Source: Serripes groenlandicus (lineage: Eukaryota > Mollusca > Bivalvia > Cardiida > Cardiidae). Taken from it: 64,000 bases of DNA. Below, in pieces: positions 1-9,829 of the stretch. The position numbers and the translations under genes were made by a program. Position 1 is the first letter of the stretch. The number at the start of each line of letters is the position of its first letter. The notes beneath the pieces are model-generated. The model was not told the origin of the DNA and made no database searches. It worked only from the letters and a program-made list of their open reading frames with translations. Where the stretch lies: positions 75,126,014-75,190,013 of the forward strand of contig JASEVX010000008.1 in the NCBI GenBank assembly GCA_031761405.1. Direction: 5' to 3'.

Positions 1-1763
1 GTATTCTATATAATGCAAGGGAAACAATCCATGCAGTCATAGTTTGCAAACATTTCATTTCCCCCTTAGTATCCAAATGTGAATTACCTGGACTGTTTAT
101 TTATGAAATCTGATGCTTCAGCAGATAAAAACCACATATTTACAGCCCCTAATTGGTCACCTTATCATGTTTTCTATCAAGAAAAGACACAGACCAGCCA
201 GAATGTTCACTTTTAGTAGTGAATTAGCCAAGGATAGAGGTTTAAAAGGATTAATAAGTGATTCAAAAGAGAAAACATGTCTGGAATATACAGAAAAAGT
301 TTTGTTAGCAGTAGTAATTCCAGCAAGAAGAAAGCCACCCAATTCAAAAAAGGTGGAAAAGCGTGGAACAAAGCAGCACAGAGGGCACCCTCGACGCCTG
401 TTTTGACAGAATCTCATTCTGCACCATATACTATCACCCGTCTCGACAGTATGGTGGCAATGGATGTGTTGACAGCCTCTGAGTTGTCCTCGTCATCTTA
501 TTCTTCTTCTTCTTCTTCTTTTTCTTCCTCCCCTCTTCCATACACCCTTCGACCAAAACCCGTAACGGAGAAATGCAACGAACTTCAACATATTAACGAG
601 AACATTATAGTGAATATGGGAAAAATGACAGAGTTGATCAACCATGTCCATGGATTTACGTGTGAAAATGCCAGGGCCAAAGCGGAAATTGTAAATAGGA
701 TTGGGCTGTGTGTTTCAGTGAGTGTAAAGTGTAGCACTTGTCGCCTGGATGTAAAACCTCATCAGATGTCACATACAGTGAAAAAGGATTCAGGACATCA
801 TGCAGGTGCACTTAATGAAATGGCAGTGATTCCGGCTGTTAAAACTAAGATGGGGCTAACAGACGTACACACAGTATTGGCATGTTTAGACATTAAAGCG
901 CCCAGCCTCACAGTTCTTCAAAGGAAGTTCAACTCACTCTGTGATAAAATGTCTGACCTAAATGAGAGGCAAATGATAGCAAATCAGCAATACTTAAAAA
1001 AAATAACATCACTGTTACCAGAGAAAACTGCAGCCATTCACACGCAGTTTGATGTTTCGTACTCCAGGCGGCCTCAGGGTGGAAGTGAGAAGGCGGAACA
1101 GAGTTTTGGCGTAATTATAGATCACTCCACCTGTCAAAAACTGCCAGTTGCAGCCGCAATAGCCAATAAGCACTGTAAATTGAGAGACTGTAATCACACG
1201 GGCGCAAAGTGCACAAAAACATACTGCTCCGACAAATCTATTGCCTCAAGTGAACGTTCACTCTTACACGACACTCTTGATAGTGTGAAAGATGCCGGTC
1301 ATATAACCATCAATTCTGTCACAACAGATGCTAGCACACAGCTATCAAAGGCACTTAGAGATTTCAACACAGAAAATCACACAAGAATTTCTCATTATAA
1401 GTGCTTCATACACAGAGTGAGAACATTAGAGAAACATGTCCGAAATCTCACACTGAAAAGCATACCTAGCACATACGACAAACGTGCGTATCGACAGAAA
1501 TTGTCACAGTGCGTGCGAGCCCGAATTAGGATGGAGCTTAGGAATTCCCGGGCATTGAAGAAAAGTGACCATGAATTTACGCGTTCCAGCGCTGCAGCAA
1601 TAAAAATCATAGCATGTTGCTTAGCGGGTAATCACCACAGTTGTCGGGAAAATTCCCTTGTCTGCAAAGGCCATCTTAGAACGTACACTACAACCTCACT
1701 GCCATATGGAGTACACTTAGAACTAAACAGGAATGACCTGGACACAGTTCAAAACGAAATAAA

Positions 1764-3031
1764 CAAGGGCACCGCAAAGCGGATGCATCCCCTCGGCTTT
1801 CCATTTTCACATTGAGTTCTCTTGTGATCTAAATATTTAAGTCCAATTTTTGACTTCGATCTTTGACCTATGACCTTGAATCAATAGGCTTCAAAATATT
1901 GTCACAAACTAACTGTATGCCAAGTTTGGATAAGATCTGTCAAGGAATGGTCAGTGTAGAGTGGTGACAGGGTTGCCACAGCTGAGATATATTGTAAGTT
2001 CAATCAAGTTCAATTTTGGGCATGACCTTTGACCTATGACCTTGAAAACCAATAGGCTTCAAGACATATCATAAACTAACTGTATAATAAGTTTTATTAA
2101 GATCGGTCAATGAATGGTCAGTGTAGAGTTGTGACAAGGCTGCCACAGCTGAAAATATTGTAAGTCCAATTTTGAGTTTGACCTTTGACCTATGACCTTG
2201 AAAATCAATAGGCTTCAAGATATTATCATAAAGTAACTGTATACCAAGTTTGGTTAAAATCTGTCAAGTAATGGTCAGTGTAGAGTGGTGACAAGGTTGC
2301 CACAGATGAAAATAGTGTAAGTGCAATTTTGGGCTTGACCTTTGACCTATGACCTTGAAAATCAATAGGCTTCAAATATTATCATAAACTAACTGTATAA
2401 TAAGTTTTATAAAGATCGGTCAAGGAATGGTCAGTGTAGAGTGGTGACAAGGCTGTCACAGCTGAAAATATTGTAAGTCCAATTTTGAACTTGACCTTTG
2501 ACCTATGACCTTGAAAATCAATAGGCGTCAAGATATTATCATAAAGTAACTTTATACCAAGTTTTGTTAAAATCCGTCAAGTAATGGTCAGTGTAGAGTG
2601 GTGACAAGGTTGCCACAGCTGAAAATATTGCAAGTCCAATTTTGGGCTTGACCTTTGACCTATGACATTAAAAATTAATAGGCTTCAAGATATTATTATA
2701 AAGTAACTTTATACCAAGTTTTGTTTAAATCCGTCAAGTAATGGTCAGTGTAGAGTGGTGACAAGGTTGCCACAGCTGAAAATATTGCAAGTCCAATTTT
2801 GGGCTTGACCTTTGACCTATTACCTTGAAAATCAATAGGCTTCAAGATGTTACCATATACTTACTTTATCTTAAGTTTGGTTAAGATCTGTCAAGAAATG
2901 GTTAGTGTAGAGTGATGACAAGGTTTGTTACGGAAGGACACACATACATACATACATACATACATACATACATACATGCGGACGGTCCCGTTACTATATC
3001 CCTTTCTCTCTTACTTCGTAACCGAGGGGAT
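1764..3031 (+). mobile_element. Pearl/HINE-type element, family 1, inside the copy A transposase
   Basis: The boundaries come from comparison with copy B, which is an uninterrupted version of the same site; at most 2 bp (AA) is repeated at the junctions. The layout is a unique 5' part, about seven tandem core units, a (ACAT)n microsatellite near 2941-2977, and a unique 3' part. Short inverted motifs lie near both ends: CCCCTCGG near 1790 and CCGAGGGG near 3022. This plan is that described for bivalve pearl elements, later grouped with Helentron-associated elements. It has no coding capacity. Confidence 0.8.
1855..2930 (+). repeat. About 7 tandem units of ~156 bp (HINE family 1 core)
   Basis: Each unit carries the phrases TTTGACCTATGACCTTGAAA, AATAGGCTTCAA and AATGGTCAGTGTAGAGTGGT. 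TTTGACCTATGACC recurs near 1862, 2025, 2180, 2338, 2494, 2650 and 2806, so the period is about 155-163 bp. Confidence 0.9.
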
Positions 3032-3388
3032 AATAAAATATTTGATGAGGAAGGTCTGAAAAGTATGTGCAAACTGTTCAATACGAACATGTGTGAGAGC
3101 CTGCATTCTCAAGTTTATAGACTCGCGCCAAAGTCAATCAGTTGGAGTCGCAACTTCCCTGGACTTTGTCATTCTGCAGTGCATTCCGCAACACTGGGAT
3201 CCAGTAAGTCTACCATACAATTAGCAGAAGCTGCCGGCATCAAAGTCAGCCAAAACTCAATGTTGTGTTGTATGTGCAATTACAGTCTAAAGACCGACTA
3301 AGTAAATACCATTCCAAAAGAAAGACAACAGCCGAATTTAAACAGAGAAGATATTATTTGCGAAAACGAAAGTCCTACAGGTCCCTAT

Positions 3389-3988
3389 TTACAAATTCTC
3401 TATACAGTGTGGAAAAAGCAGGCTCATCCAAAGCTCAAGAAAACAACTATGGCCTGTCATCATAAAACAAATTTGAAAATGAAATTTTAACAGCAGTTTC
3501 ATCAGCAGTAACCAGCAATCCAGCATTAACAAAGAACAACAACGAATCAACCCAACATAACAATTCTTTACCGTTTCTCCGCAGAAAATACACCTTCTGA
3601 ATCCTCTATGGCCAGTGCATTCCCCATTAGCCTGACATACTTTTCTGGCATTGTTGACAGAGTTGCTTTCATAGGATAGATGATCAAGATTAATGCACAG
3701 TTTATTATGGCACAAATGAGAGACATGAATGCATGGGCTAAGTTCAATTGGACTCTTCTCAATGAAATATGCTAGGCGATGAACAAGTAATTTCAACCGT
3801 TTACCACCAACAATGACCCGGTGAATACCATAGCCATATTTGTCAGTGGGACCAGTCCAAACTACACATTCACCGTAGGGCGCAGACTTGTCAGACAAAG
3901 CATGTCGTAAAATGTCGACTCTTCCACAAGGAATTGTAGACCGAAAGAAGACACTGGCCATAAGGTATGTGGTAAAAGGCTGAAACAT
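3389..3988 (-). CDS. His-Cys box (I-PpoI-like) endonuclease, copy A
   Basis: A 199-codon frame running opposite to, and just beyond the 3' end of, the transposase. Residues 85-133 match the zinc-bound core of the I-PpoI His-Cys box family: catalytic His91 in VSHLCHN, zinc ligands Cys41, Cys93, Cys98 and His103 for the first site, Asn112 (metal ligand) nine residues after His103, then Cys118, Cys124, His127 and Cys133 for the second site. An upstream ECVVWTG...GYG...VHRLAY stretch fits the family's beta-sheet part. The tail after residue ~140 looks random, and a GTAAAG follows ACG near 3570, so the real end may be there or at a splice site. The inferred activity is site-specific double-strand cleavage. 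No break is visible in the core. Confidence 0.72.
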   Translation of the reverse strand: MFQPFTTYLMASVFFRSTIPCGRVDILRHALSDKSAPYGECVVWTGPTDKYGYGIHRVIVGGKRLKLLVHRLAYFIEKSPIELSPCIHVSHLCHNKLCINLDHLSYESNSVNNARKVCQANGECTGHRGFRRCIFCGETVKNCYVGLIRCCSLLMLDCWLLLMKLLLKFHFQICFMMTGHSCFLELWMSLLFPHCIENL

Positions 3989-4166
3989 CAGAAATTATAC
4001 TAAAAGTCATTCATTTGATACAAAGAACCTGTAATTTCACCCCAAAAATTATAACAAAAGACTGCTTTAAATGCATGAGTTTCCTTAGAAATCTGCACTT
4101 TGTGTGATGTTTGGATTATCTCCCTTGTTCATATGCATTTTTTCATAACAAATAAGAGCCTTAGAG

Positions 4167-5279
4167 CAGAAAAGGCTGTAATTTTTTAAATGAGGGTGTT
4201 TTGGGTGCAAATTCAAGAAAATGTCAAACCACAATGTACCTATAAGGTGGCAATACACAGTAGAAAGTCAATCTTCCCGTAAACGCTCGACCCTCTTCTC
4301 TGTTAATCAAAAATCAACTGGCACAGAATCACTGAAATGAAATAAACCATTTTGTTGCAACAAAGGATGTCAGAATTATTAGAAAATAACAGTAAATCAA
4401 TGTATCAATCTGGATTTTGGAAATTTATAGCACTTTCAAACGACTTGTAAGGTCGCCAAAAAATGCAGAAAAAGACCATTTTTACCCTTAAATCGAAAAA
4501 TCACAACAAAAATTCGCAGGGGTTAGGGTTAAAAATCATCAGCTACTATGGGACCAAAACCTGTATGCAATCTGAGGATGCCTAAGGAAATACCACGTTA
4601 CCAGCTCCTTTGTGCACACTTTTCAACTGAAAAATGGTACCTTTGTTTACATGCAACAGAATGCTCCTAGCTCACAAAGTATAGATTCGCACTTCTGGCC
4701 ATACACAAGTAGACTCAAAGAGGATTTGTTTGTTTGGAGTTTAACGCCGCTTTCAACAGCTTACTCAAAGAGGAAAGGGTCAGATAGCAAAATTCAAACT
4801 CACACTGTATATTAATAAAACACACTAATATAAAATGATTTCAATCATTTTCAGTATGCTGAAGGCACAGAAATTTGTTTTAAACGATTTCAAACCCTTC
4901 ACTAAATTCACACATTTTATCCCAGTTTTTGGCAATTTTTTATCATTATTCCCCAACTGCAAGAAATGGATAAACTGTTCCGGTATGAGTGCAGTATCAC
5001 TTTTGATCACATTTTCTTATACATCTGTGCTCTCAGAGCTGGTATTGCACTGAATGCATGCCATGATTTTAACCTATAAGCTATTTGTTCCAAAATTCTC
5101 CACTGTTCTATCCTTTCAATGTGCATTTTCAGTAGAGTTATTTTCAATATTTTACCCTGAAAGACCTGCTGATGAACAGAAAAAGACATACATAGTCAAC
5201 TAGAATTAAAACAAGCTCACTTTATGTAAAAAAAAATAGCTTTCAGATAATTTCTGAGTCAATTTAATCCTTTCACAAG
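4167..5279. other. Spacer between copies A and B
   Basis: AT-rich, single copy in the window. I see no convincing gene; the open frames here (up to 72 codons) have no recognisable features. Bases near 4732-4760 (TTTGGAGTTTAACGCCGCTT) resemble a 3' tail motif common in molluscan SINEs. The segment may hold the 5' flank or promoter of copy B, or be lost from the far end of B. Confidence 0.5.
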
Positions 5280-5555
5280 GTATTCTATATAATGCAAGGG
5301 AAACAATCCATGCAGTCATAGTTTGCAAACATTTCATTTCCCCCTTAGTATCCAAATGTGAATTACCTGGGCTGTTTATTTATGAAATCTGATGCTTCAG
5401 CAGATAAAAACCACATATTTACAGCCCCTAATTGGTCACCTTATCATGTTTTCTATCAAGAAAAGACACAGACCAGCCAGAATGTTCACTTTTAGTAGTG
5501 AATTAGCCAAGGATAGAGGTTTAAAAGGATTAATAAGTGATTCAAAAGAGAAAAC

Positions 5556-7298
5556 ATGTCTGGAATATACAGAAAAAGTTTTGTTAGCAGTAGTAATTCC
5601 AGCAAGAAGAAAGCCACCCAATTAAAAAAAGGTGCAAACGCGTGGAACAAAGCAGCACAGAGGGCACCCTCGACGCCTGTTTTGACAGAATCTCATTCTG
5701 CACCGTCTACTATCACCCGTCTTGACAGTATGGTGGCAATGGATGTGTTGACAGCCTCTGAGTTGTCCTCGTCATCTTATTCTTCTTTTTCTTCCTCCCC
5801 TCTTCCATACACCCTTCGACCAAAACCCGTAACGGAGAAATGCAACGAACTTCAACATATTAACGAGAACATTATAGTGAATATGGGAAAAATGACAGAG
5901 TTGATCAACCATGTCCATGGATTTACGTGTGAAAATGCCAGGGCCAAAGCGGAAATTGTAAATAGGATTGGGCTGTGTGTTTCAGTGAGTGTAAAGTGTA
6001 GCACTTGTCGCCTGGATGTAAAACCTCATCAGATGTCACATACAGTGAAAAAGGATTCAGGACATCATGCAGGTGCACTTAATGAAATGGCAGTGATTCC
6101 GGCTGTTAAAACTAAATTGGGGCTAACAGACGTACACACAGTATTGGCATGTTTAGACATTAAAGCGCCCAGCCTCACAGTTCTTCAAAGGAAGTTCAAC
6201 TCACTCTGTGATAAAATGTCTGACCTAAATGAGAGGCAAATGATAGCAAATCAGCAATACTTAAAAAAAATAACATCACTGTTACCAGAGAAAACTGCAG
6301 CCATTCACACGCAGTTTGATGTTTCGTACTCCAGGCGGCCTCAGGGTGGAAGTGAGAAGGCGGAACAGAGTTTTGGCGTAATTATAGATCACTCCACCTG
6401 TCAAAAACTGCCAGTTGCAGCCGCAATAGCCAATGAGCACTGTAAATTGAGAGACTGTAATCACACGGGCGCAAAGTGCACAAAAACATACTGCTCCAAC
6501 AAATCTATTGCCTCAAGTGAACGTTCACTCTTACACGACACTCTTGATAGTGTGAAAGATGCCGGTCATATAACCATCAATTCTGTCACAACAGATGCTA
6601 GCACACAGCTATCAAAGGCACTTAGAGATTTCAACACAGAAAATCACACAAGAATTTCTCATTATAAGTGCTTCATACACAGAGTGAGAACATTAGAGAA
6701 ACATGTCCGAAATCTCACACTGAAAAGCATACCTAGCACATACGACAAACGTGCGTATCGACAGAAATTGTCACAGTGCGTGCGAGCCCGAATTAGGATG
6801 GAGCTTAGGAATTCCCGGGCATTGAAGAAAAGTGACCATGAATTTACGCGTTCCAGCGCTGCAGCAATAAAAATCATAGCATGTTGCTTAGCGGGTGATC
6901 ACCACAGTTGTCGGGAAAATTCCCTTGTCTGCAAAGGCCATCTTAGAACGTACACTACAACCTCACTGCCATATGGAGTACACTTAGAACTAAACAGGAA
7001 TGACCTGGACACAGTTCAAAACGAAATAAATAAAATATTTGATGAGGAAGGCCTGAAAAGTATGTGCAAACTGTTCAATACAAACATGTGTGAGAGCCTG
7101 CATTCTCAAGTTTATAGACTCGCGCCAAAGTCAATCAGTTGGAGTCGCAACTTCCCTGTACTTTGTCATTCTGCAGTGCATTCCGCAAAACTGGGATCCA
7201 GTAAATCTACCATACAATTAGCAGAAGCTGCCGGCATCAAAGTCAGCCAAAACTCAATGTTGTGTTGTATGTGCAATTACAGTCTAAAGACCGACTAA
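5556..7298 (+). CDS. MULE-like DDE transposase, copy B (intact 580-residue frame)
   Basis: Single uninterrupted frame. In order: basic N-terminus with a GxxxWNK motif (residues 26-32), a low-complexity serine stretch (70-81), a zinc-knuckle-like cluster (Cys141, Cys148, Cys151), then a putative catalytic core. The core has Asp255 in FDVSYS, Asp347 in VTTDAST, a CxxH pair (Cys372/His375), a GDHHSC...C zinc-like motif (about 447-459), and Glu513 in NMCESLH. D, D, CxxH, HxxC, E is the order seen in MULE-type transposases with the C/H insertion between the second D and the E. The aligned second family (C1-C3) shares NT.......E, RNF and HSAVHS around the glutamate. The predicted role is DNA cleavage and strand transfer of the element. 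After the stop, another frame (7262-7462, rich in Lys/Arg) looks like a lost C-terminus in both copies. The start at 5556 is chosen because the basic N-terminus matches the family 2 start. Confidence 0.78.
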   Translation: MSGIYRKSFVSSSNSSKKKATQLKKGANAWNKAAQRAPSTPVLTESHSAPSTITRLDSMVAMDVLTASELSSSSYSSFSSSPLPYTLRPKPVTEKCNELQHINENIIVNMGKMTELINHVHGFTCENARAKAEIVNRIGLCVSVSVKCSTCRLDVKPHQMSHTVKKDSGHHAGALNEMAVIPAVKTKLGLTDVHTVLACLDIKAPSLTVLQRKFNSLCDKMSDLNERQMIANQQYLKKITSLLPEKTAAIHTQFDVSYSRRPQGGSEKAEQSFGVIIDHSTCQKLPVAAAIANEHCKLRDCNHTGAKCTKTYCSNKSIASSERSLLHDTLDSVKDAGHITINSVTTDASTQLSKALRDFNTENHTRISHYKCFIHRVRTLEKHVRNLTLKSIPSTYDKRAYRQKLSQCVRARIRMELRNSRALKKSDHEFTRSSAAAIKIIACCLAGDHHSCRENSLVCKGHLRTYTTTSLPYGVHLELNRNDLDTVQNEINKIFDEEGLKSMCKLFNTNMCESLHSQVYRLAPKSISWSRNFPVLCHSAVHSAKLGSSKSTIQLAEAAGIKVSQNSMLCCMCNYSLKTD

Positions 7299-7385
7299 GT
7301 AAATACCATTCCAAAAGAAAGACAACAGCCGAATTTAAACAGAGAAGATATTATTTGCGAAAACGAAAGTCCTACAGGTCCCTAT

Positions 7386-7985
7386 TTACAAATTCTCTAT
7401 ACAGTGTGGAAAAAGCAGGCTCATCCACAGCTCAAGAACACAACTATGGCCTGTCATCATAAAACAAATTTTAAAATGAAATTTTAACAGCAGTTTCAGC
7501 AGCAGTAACCAGCAATCCAGCATTAACAAAGAACAACAACGAATCAACCCAACATAACAATTCTTTACCGTTTCTCCGCAGAAAATACACCTTCTGAATC
7601 CTCTATGGCCAGTGCATTCCCCATTAGCCTGACATACTTTTCTGGCATTGTTGACAGAGTTGCTTTCATAGGATAGATGATCAAGATTAATGCACAGTTT
7701 ATTATGGCACAAATGAGAGACATGAATGCATGGGCTAAGTTCAATTGGACTCTTCTCAATGAAATATGCTAGGCGATGAACAAGTAATTTCAACCGTTTA
7801 CCACCAACAATGACCCGGTGAATACCATAGCCATATTTGTCAGTGGGACCAGTCCAAACTACACATTCACCGTAGGGCGCAGACTTGTCAGACAAAGCAT
7901 GTCGTAAAATGTCGACTCTTCCCCAAGGAATTGTAGACCAAAAGAAGACACTGGCCATAAGGTATGTGGTAAAAGGCTGAAACAT
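7386..7985 (-). CDS. His-Cys box (I-PpoI-like) endonuclease, copy B
   Basis: Near-identical to the copy A nuclease (199 codons). It keeps the same catalytic His, Asn and eight zinc ligands, with a few substitutions outside the core (for example FFWSTIPWG instead of FFRSTIPCG near residues 14-22). It lies tail-to-tail with the intact copy B transposase, 88 bp beyond that gene's stop, so this unit has both frames open. Whether both proteins are made cannot be told from sequence; no clear polyadenylation or promoter signal was assigned. Confidence 0.72.
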   Translation of the reverse strand: MFQPFTTYLMASVFFWSTIPWGRVDILRHALSDKSAPYGECVVWTGPTDKYGYGIHRVIVGGKRLKLLVHRLAYFIEKSPIELSPCIHVSHLCHNKLCINLDHLSYESNSVNNARKVCQANGECTGHRGFRRCIFCGETVKNCYVGLIRCCSLLMLDCWLLLLKLLLKFHFKICFMMTGHSCVLELWMSLLFPHCIENL

Positions 7986-8165
7986 CAGAAATTATACAAA
8001 AAGTCATTCATTTGATACAAAGAACCTGTAATTTCACCCCAAAAATCATAACAAAAGACTGCTTTAAATGCATGAGTTTCCTTAGAAATCTGCACTTTGT
8101 GTGATGTTTGGATTATCTCCCTTGTTTATATGCATTTTTTCATAACAAATAAGAGCCTTAGAGCA

Positions 8166-8790
8166 ACACAATCCACTGTTAAATATGTGGGTCATCATAA
8201 ATGAAACAAATATAGATCAAGTCCTGAATTAATAAAATTTAAATCATAAATAGAAATATATGAATTAACTAATTTAAAAAATAAATGATGGAAACCAAAA
8301 ACCAATATTGATAAGATTTGTATCGACTGAGTGTACCAAACACGGCAGACTAAATAATGTAAACAAAGCAATGCATATTAACGAGAGAAGGTAATCTCGT
8401 GACTAGGTAACCATGGCAAAAAAAGAACATTCATTGAGCACGTTCATGTTTTATAAGTGTTACTATGTAACAGTGTATACATTAACCAAGGATGGGATAT
8501 TATAAAACTCTGATTACAGTTACCAAGTGGCTATGAGTAGAGTACGGGCTATGACTGACATAGAGTCTATCTCTGTATACACAAATAGCTATGGGCCACC
8601 ACGACTTTACCGACTCTAAATCTACGAGAGACTCGAAACTCTCTAAACGAGAATCGAGTCGGTAAACTTTGTGTTGATACCCGGCACAAATATAAATATT
8701 ATTGTTGTCTGGGTCTACACTGATCCCTTCTGGCCTGACCGTTCTATTGTTTTGTGATAGACTACTTCTCCCTTATCGTTCATACAAAGC
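8166..8790. other. Junction DNA between families 1 and 2, with a hairpin
   Basis: No gene seen. Bases about 8604-8668 form an inverted repeat with arms TTTACCGACTC and GAGTCGGTAAA and a second, shorter inverted pair inside. It could be the end of a MITE or a stalled foldback element. Confidence 0.5.
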
Positions 8791-9491
8791 ACCAACTTGA
8801 CACAAGGCATCTCGGTGCTAATCAGCGAAAGTACATCAAAGCATCAAACAAGGTTACCACAATCATGCCAGTGAAAATGAAGGCATATCGGCAGTACACA
8901 CAAAACAGGTTTGCATTAGATATGAGCAAACGCTGTCAGGCTGAACTTCATTATATCATCAAGAAGAAATCGAAAAAAATATCCTAGACGACACGCGCGT
9001 CATGATATCCACTATAAAGCAATGATTTGCAGGGAACCATAGTCTGTGCAGGATGAATTCAGCTGTGTGCAAAGGGGAAACGAACAATAACTGGCTTTTC
9101 AACAGTATTTTTCTATCCAGCACATTCAAAATAGACATAAAGAAGGAGGAGAATGAGAAAATCTTAAAGGAGATGATTGAATATCGCCTGGGAGATGAAA
9201 CTGTCCAGCTAACCAGGCTAAATACCAACACACAGAAAGTTGAGGGGACAAATTGAGCCATTAAACGTTCCTTACCCAAAGACAAGACGTTTTCAAGGAA
9301 CTTCCAGTCACGTGCACACTGTGAGTGCCCTACACTCTGTCAATAATGGACACGGAAAATCCTTGCACAAACTTTGTTCTGCTGCCGGATGTGCAATTCC
9401 TTCAGGAAGTGTGCTGACTGTCAGTTCGAGTCGCTCCAAACTAACTCTGAAGAGAAAAAAACATGCGAAAAGTCCATTGAATTCAAATTGA
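8791..9491 (+). pseudogene. MULE-like transposase, family 2, copy C1 (5'-truncated)
   Basis: Begins abruptly at the equivalent of HQLDTRHLGANQRKY, so the N-terminal half, including both putative catalytic Asp residues, is missing. It shares with C2 the same stop where C3 has Cys (AATGATTTGC, near 9022) and the same frame break near AAAAAAATATCCTAG. A further stop (ACAAATTGAGCC, near 9252) is unique to C1. The region with KVEG, which holds the putative catalytic Glu, and the C-terminal CxxC-like part (CCRMCNSF) are still recognisable in shifting frames. Clearly dead. Confidence 0.8.
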
Positions 9492-9574
9492 AGCGTAAGC
9501 TACGAAGACAGCGGCTATTCAAACTGTCAACTCTTTGCAAAGCTGTGTACATCTGCCATCTGGCCAAGTAACCC

Positions 9575-9766
9575 TCATGACACAGACAGGATAACCATCC
9601 CTGTCTGTGTAACCCATCCACTCCAGGCATTCTGACCCTCCCCCCGGGTCCTAGAGTGTTTTTCTATGGCATTCTCCAGCTTTAGCCAAAACTTGTATGG
9701 ATATTCCATTTTATAAACGTTTGATGATGAAGGTCTCAACATTTCGTCTGTATACAAGGAGTACAA
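9575..9766 (-). pseudogene. N-terminal remnant of family 2 endonuclease (C1)
   Basis: The - strand frame carries LKLENAIEKHSRT, the same lead-in found upstream of the C3 nuclease core. The zinc-binding core itself is deleted here: the C3 counterpart bases (about 22055-22485) are replaced by a ~45 bp unrelated stretch. The same deletion is present in C2. Confidence 0.65.
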
Positions 9767-9829
9767 GTGATGAAAATGAGCGAAAAGGGGGAAAAAGTAC
9801 TGAAAACTAAGCCCTGCTTTAAATCAAAT

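Larger units (their letters stand above)
277..3301 (+). pseudogene. MULE-like DDE transposase, copy A, split by a HINE insertion
   Basis: The frame opens at 277 and is colinear with the intact copy B up to base 1763. There a tandem-core element (1764-3031) interrupts it, and the frame then runs into a false end at 1815. The rest of the gene resumes at about 3032 and ends at 3301. The first part keeps the cysteine motif and the first two putative catalytic aspartates (FDVSYS and VTTDAST); the part after the insertion carries the putative catalytic glutamate (NMCESLH). The gene is therefore broken by insertion rather than by point decay. A serine run encoded by TCT repeats is four residues longer than in copy B, which fits slippage. 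Assignment to MULE-like transposases is by motif order, not by a search. Confidence 0.75.
1..8165 (+). repeat. Tandem duplication of transposase/nuclease unit (copies A and B)
   Basis: Bases 1-4166 and 5280-8165 are near-identical direct copies; both begin with the same bases (GTATTCTATATAATG) and both end at AAGAGCCTTAGAGCA. Copy A is longer only because a 1.27 kb element is inserted at 1764-3031. Differences are scattered single bases plus a 12 bp loss in a TCT-rich serine run (near 505). Copy A touches the window edge, so its left end may continue outside. The 4167-5279 segment between them is present once. Confidence 0.93.

Noticed and set aside
157..417. - strand frame opposite the transposase start
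   Set aside because: Shadow, not conserved in reading frame length between copies A and B.
2912..3301. 129-codon open frame starting in the ACAT microsatellite
   Set aside because: It is the transposase 3' part read through the HINE end; the first ~45 codons are repeat.
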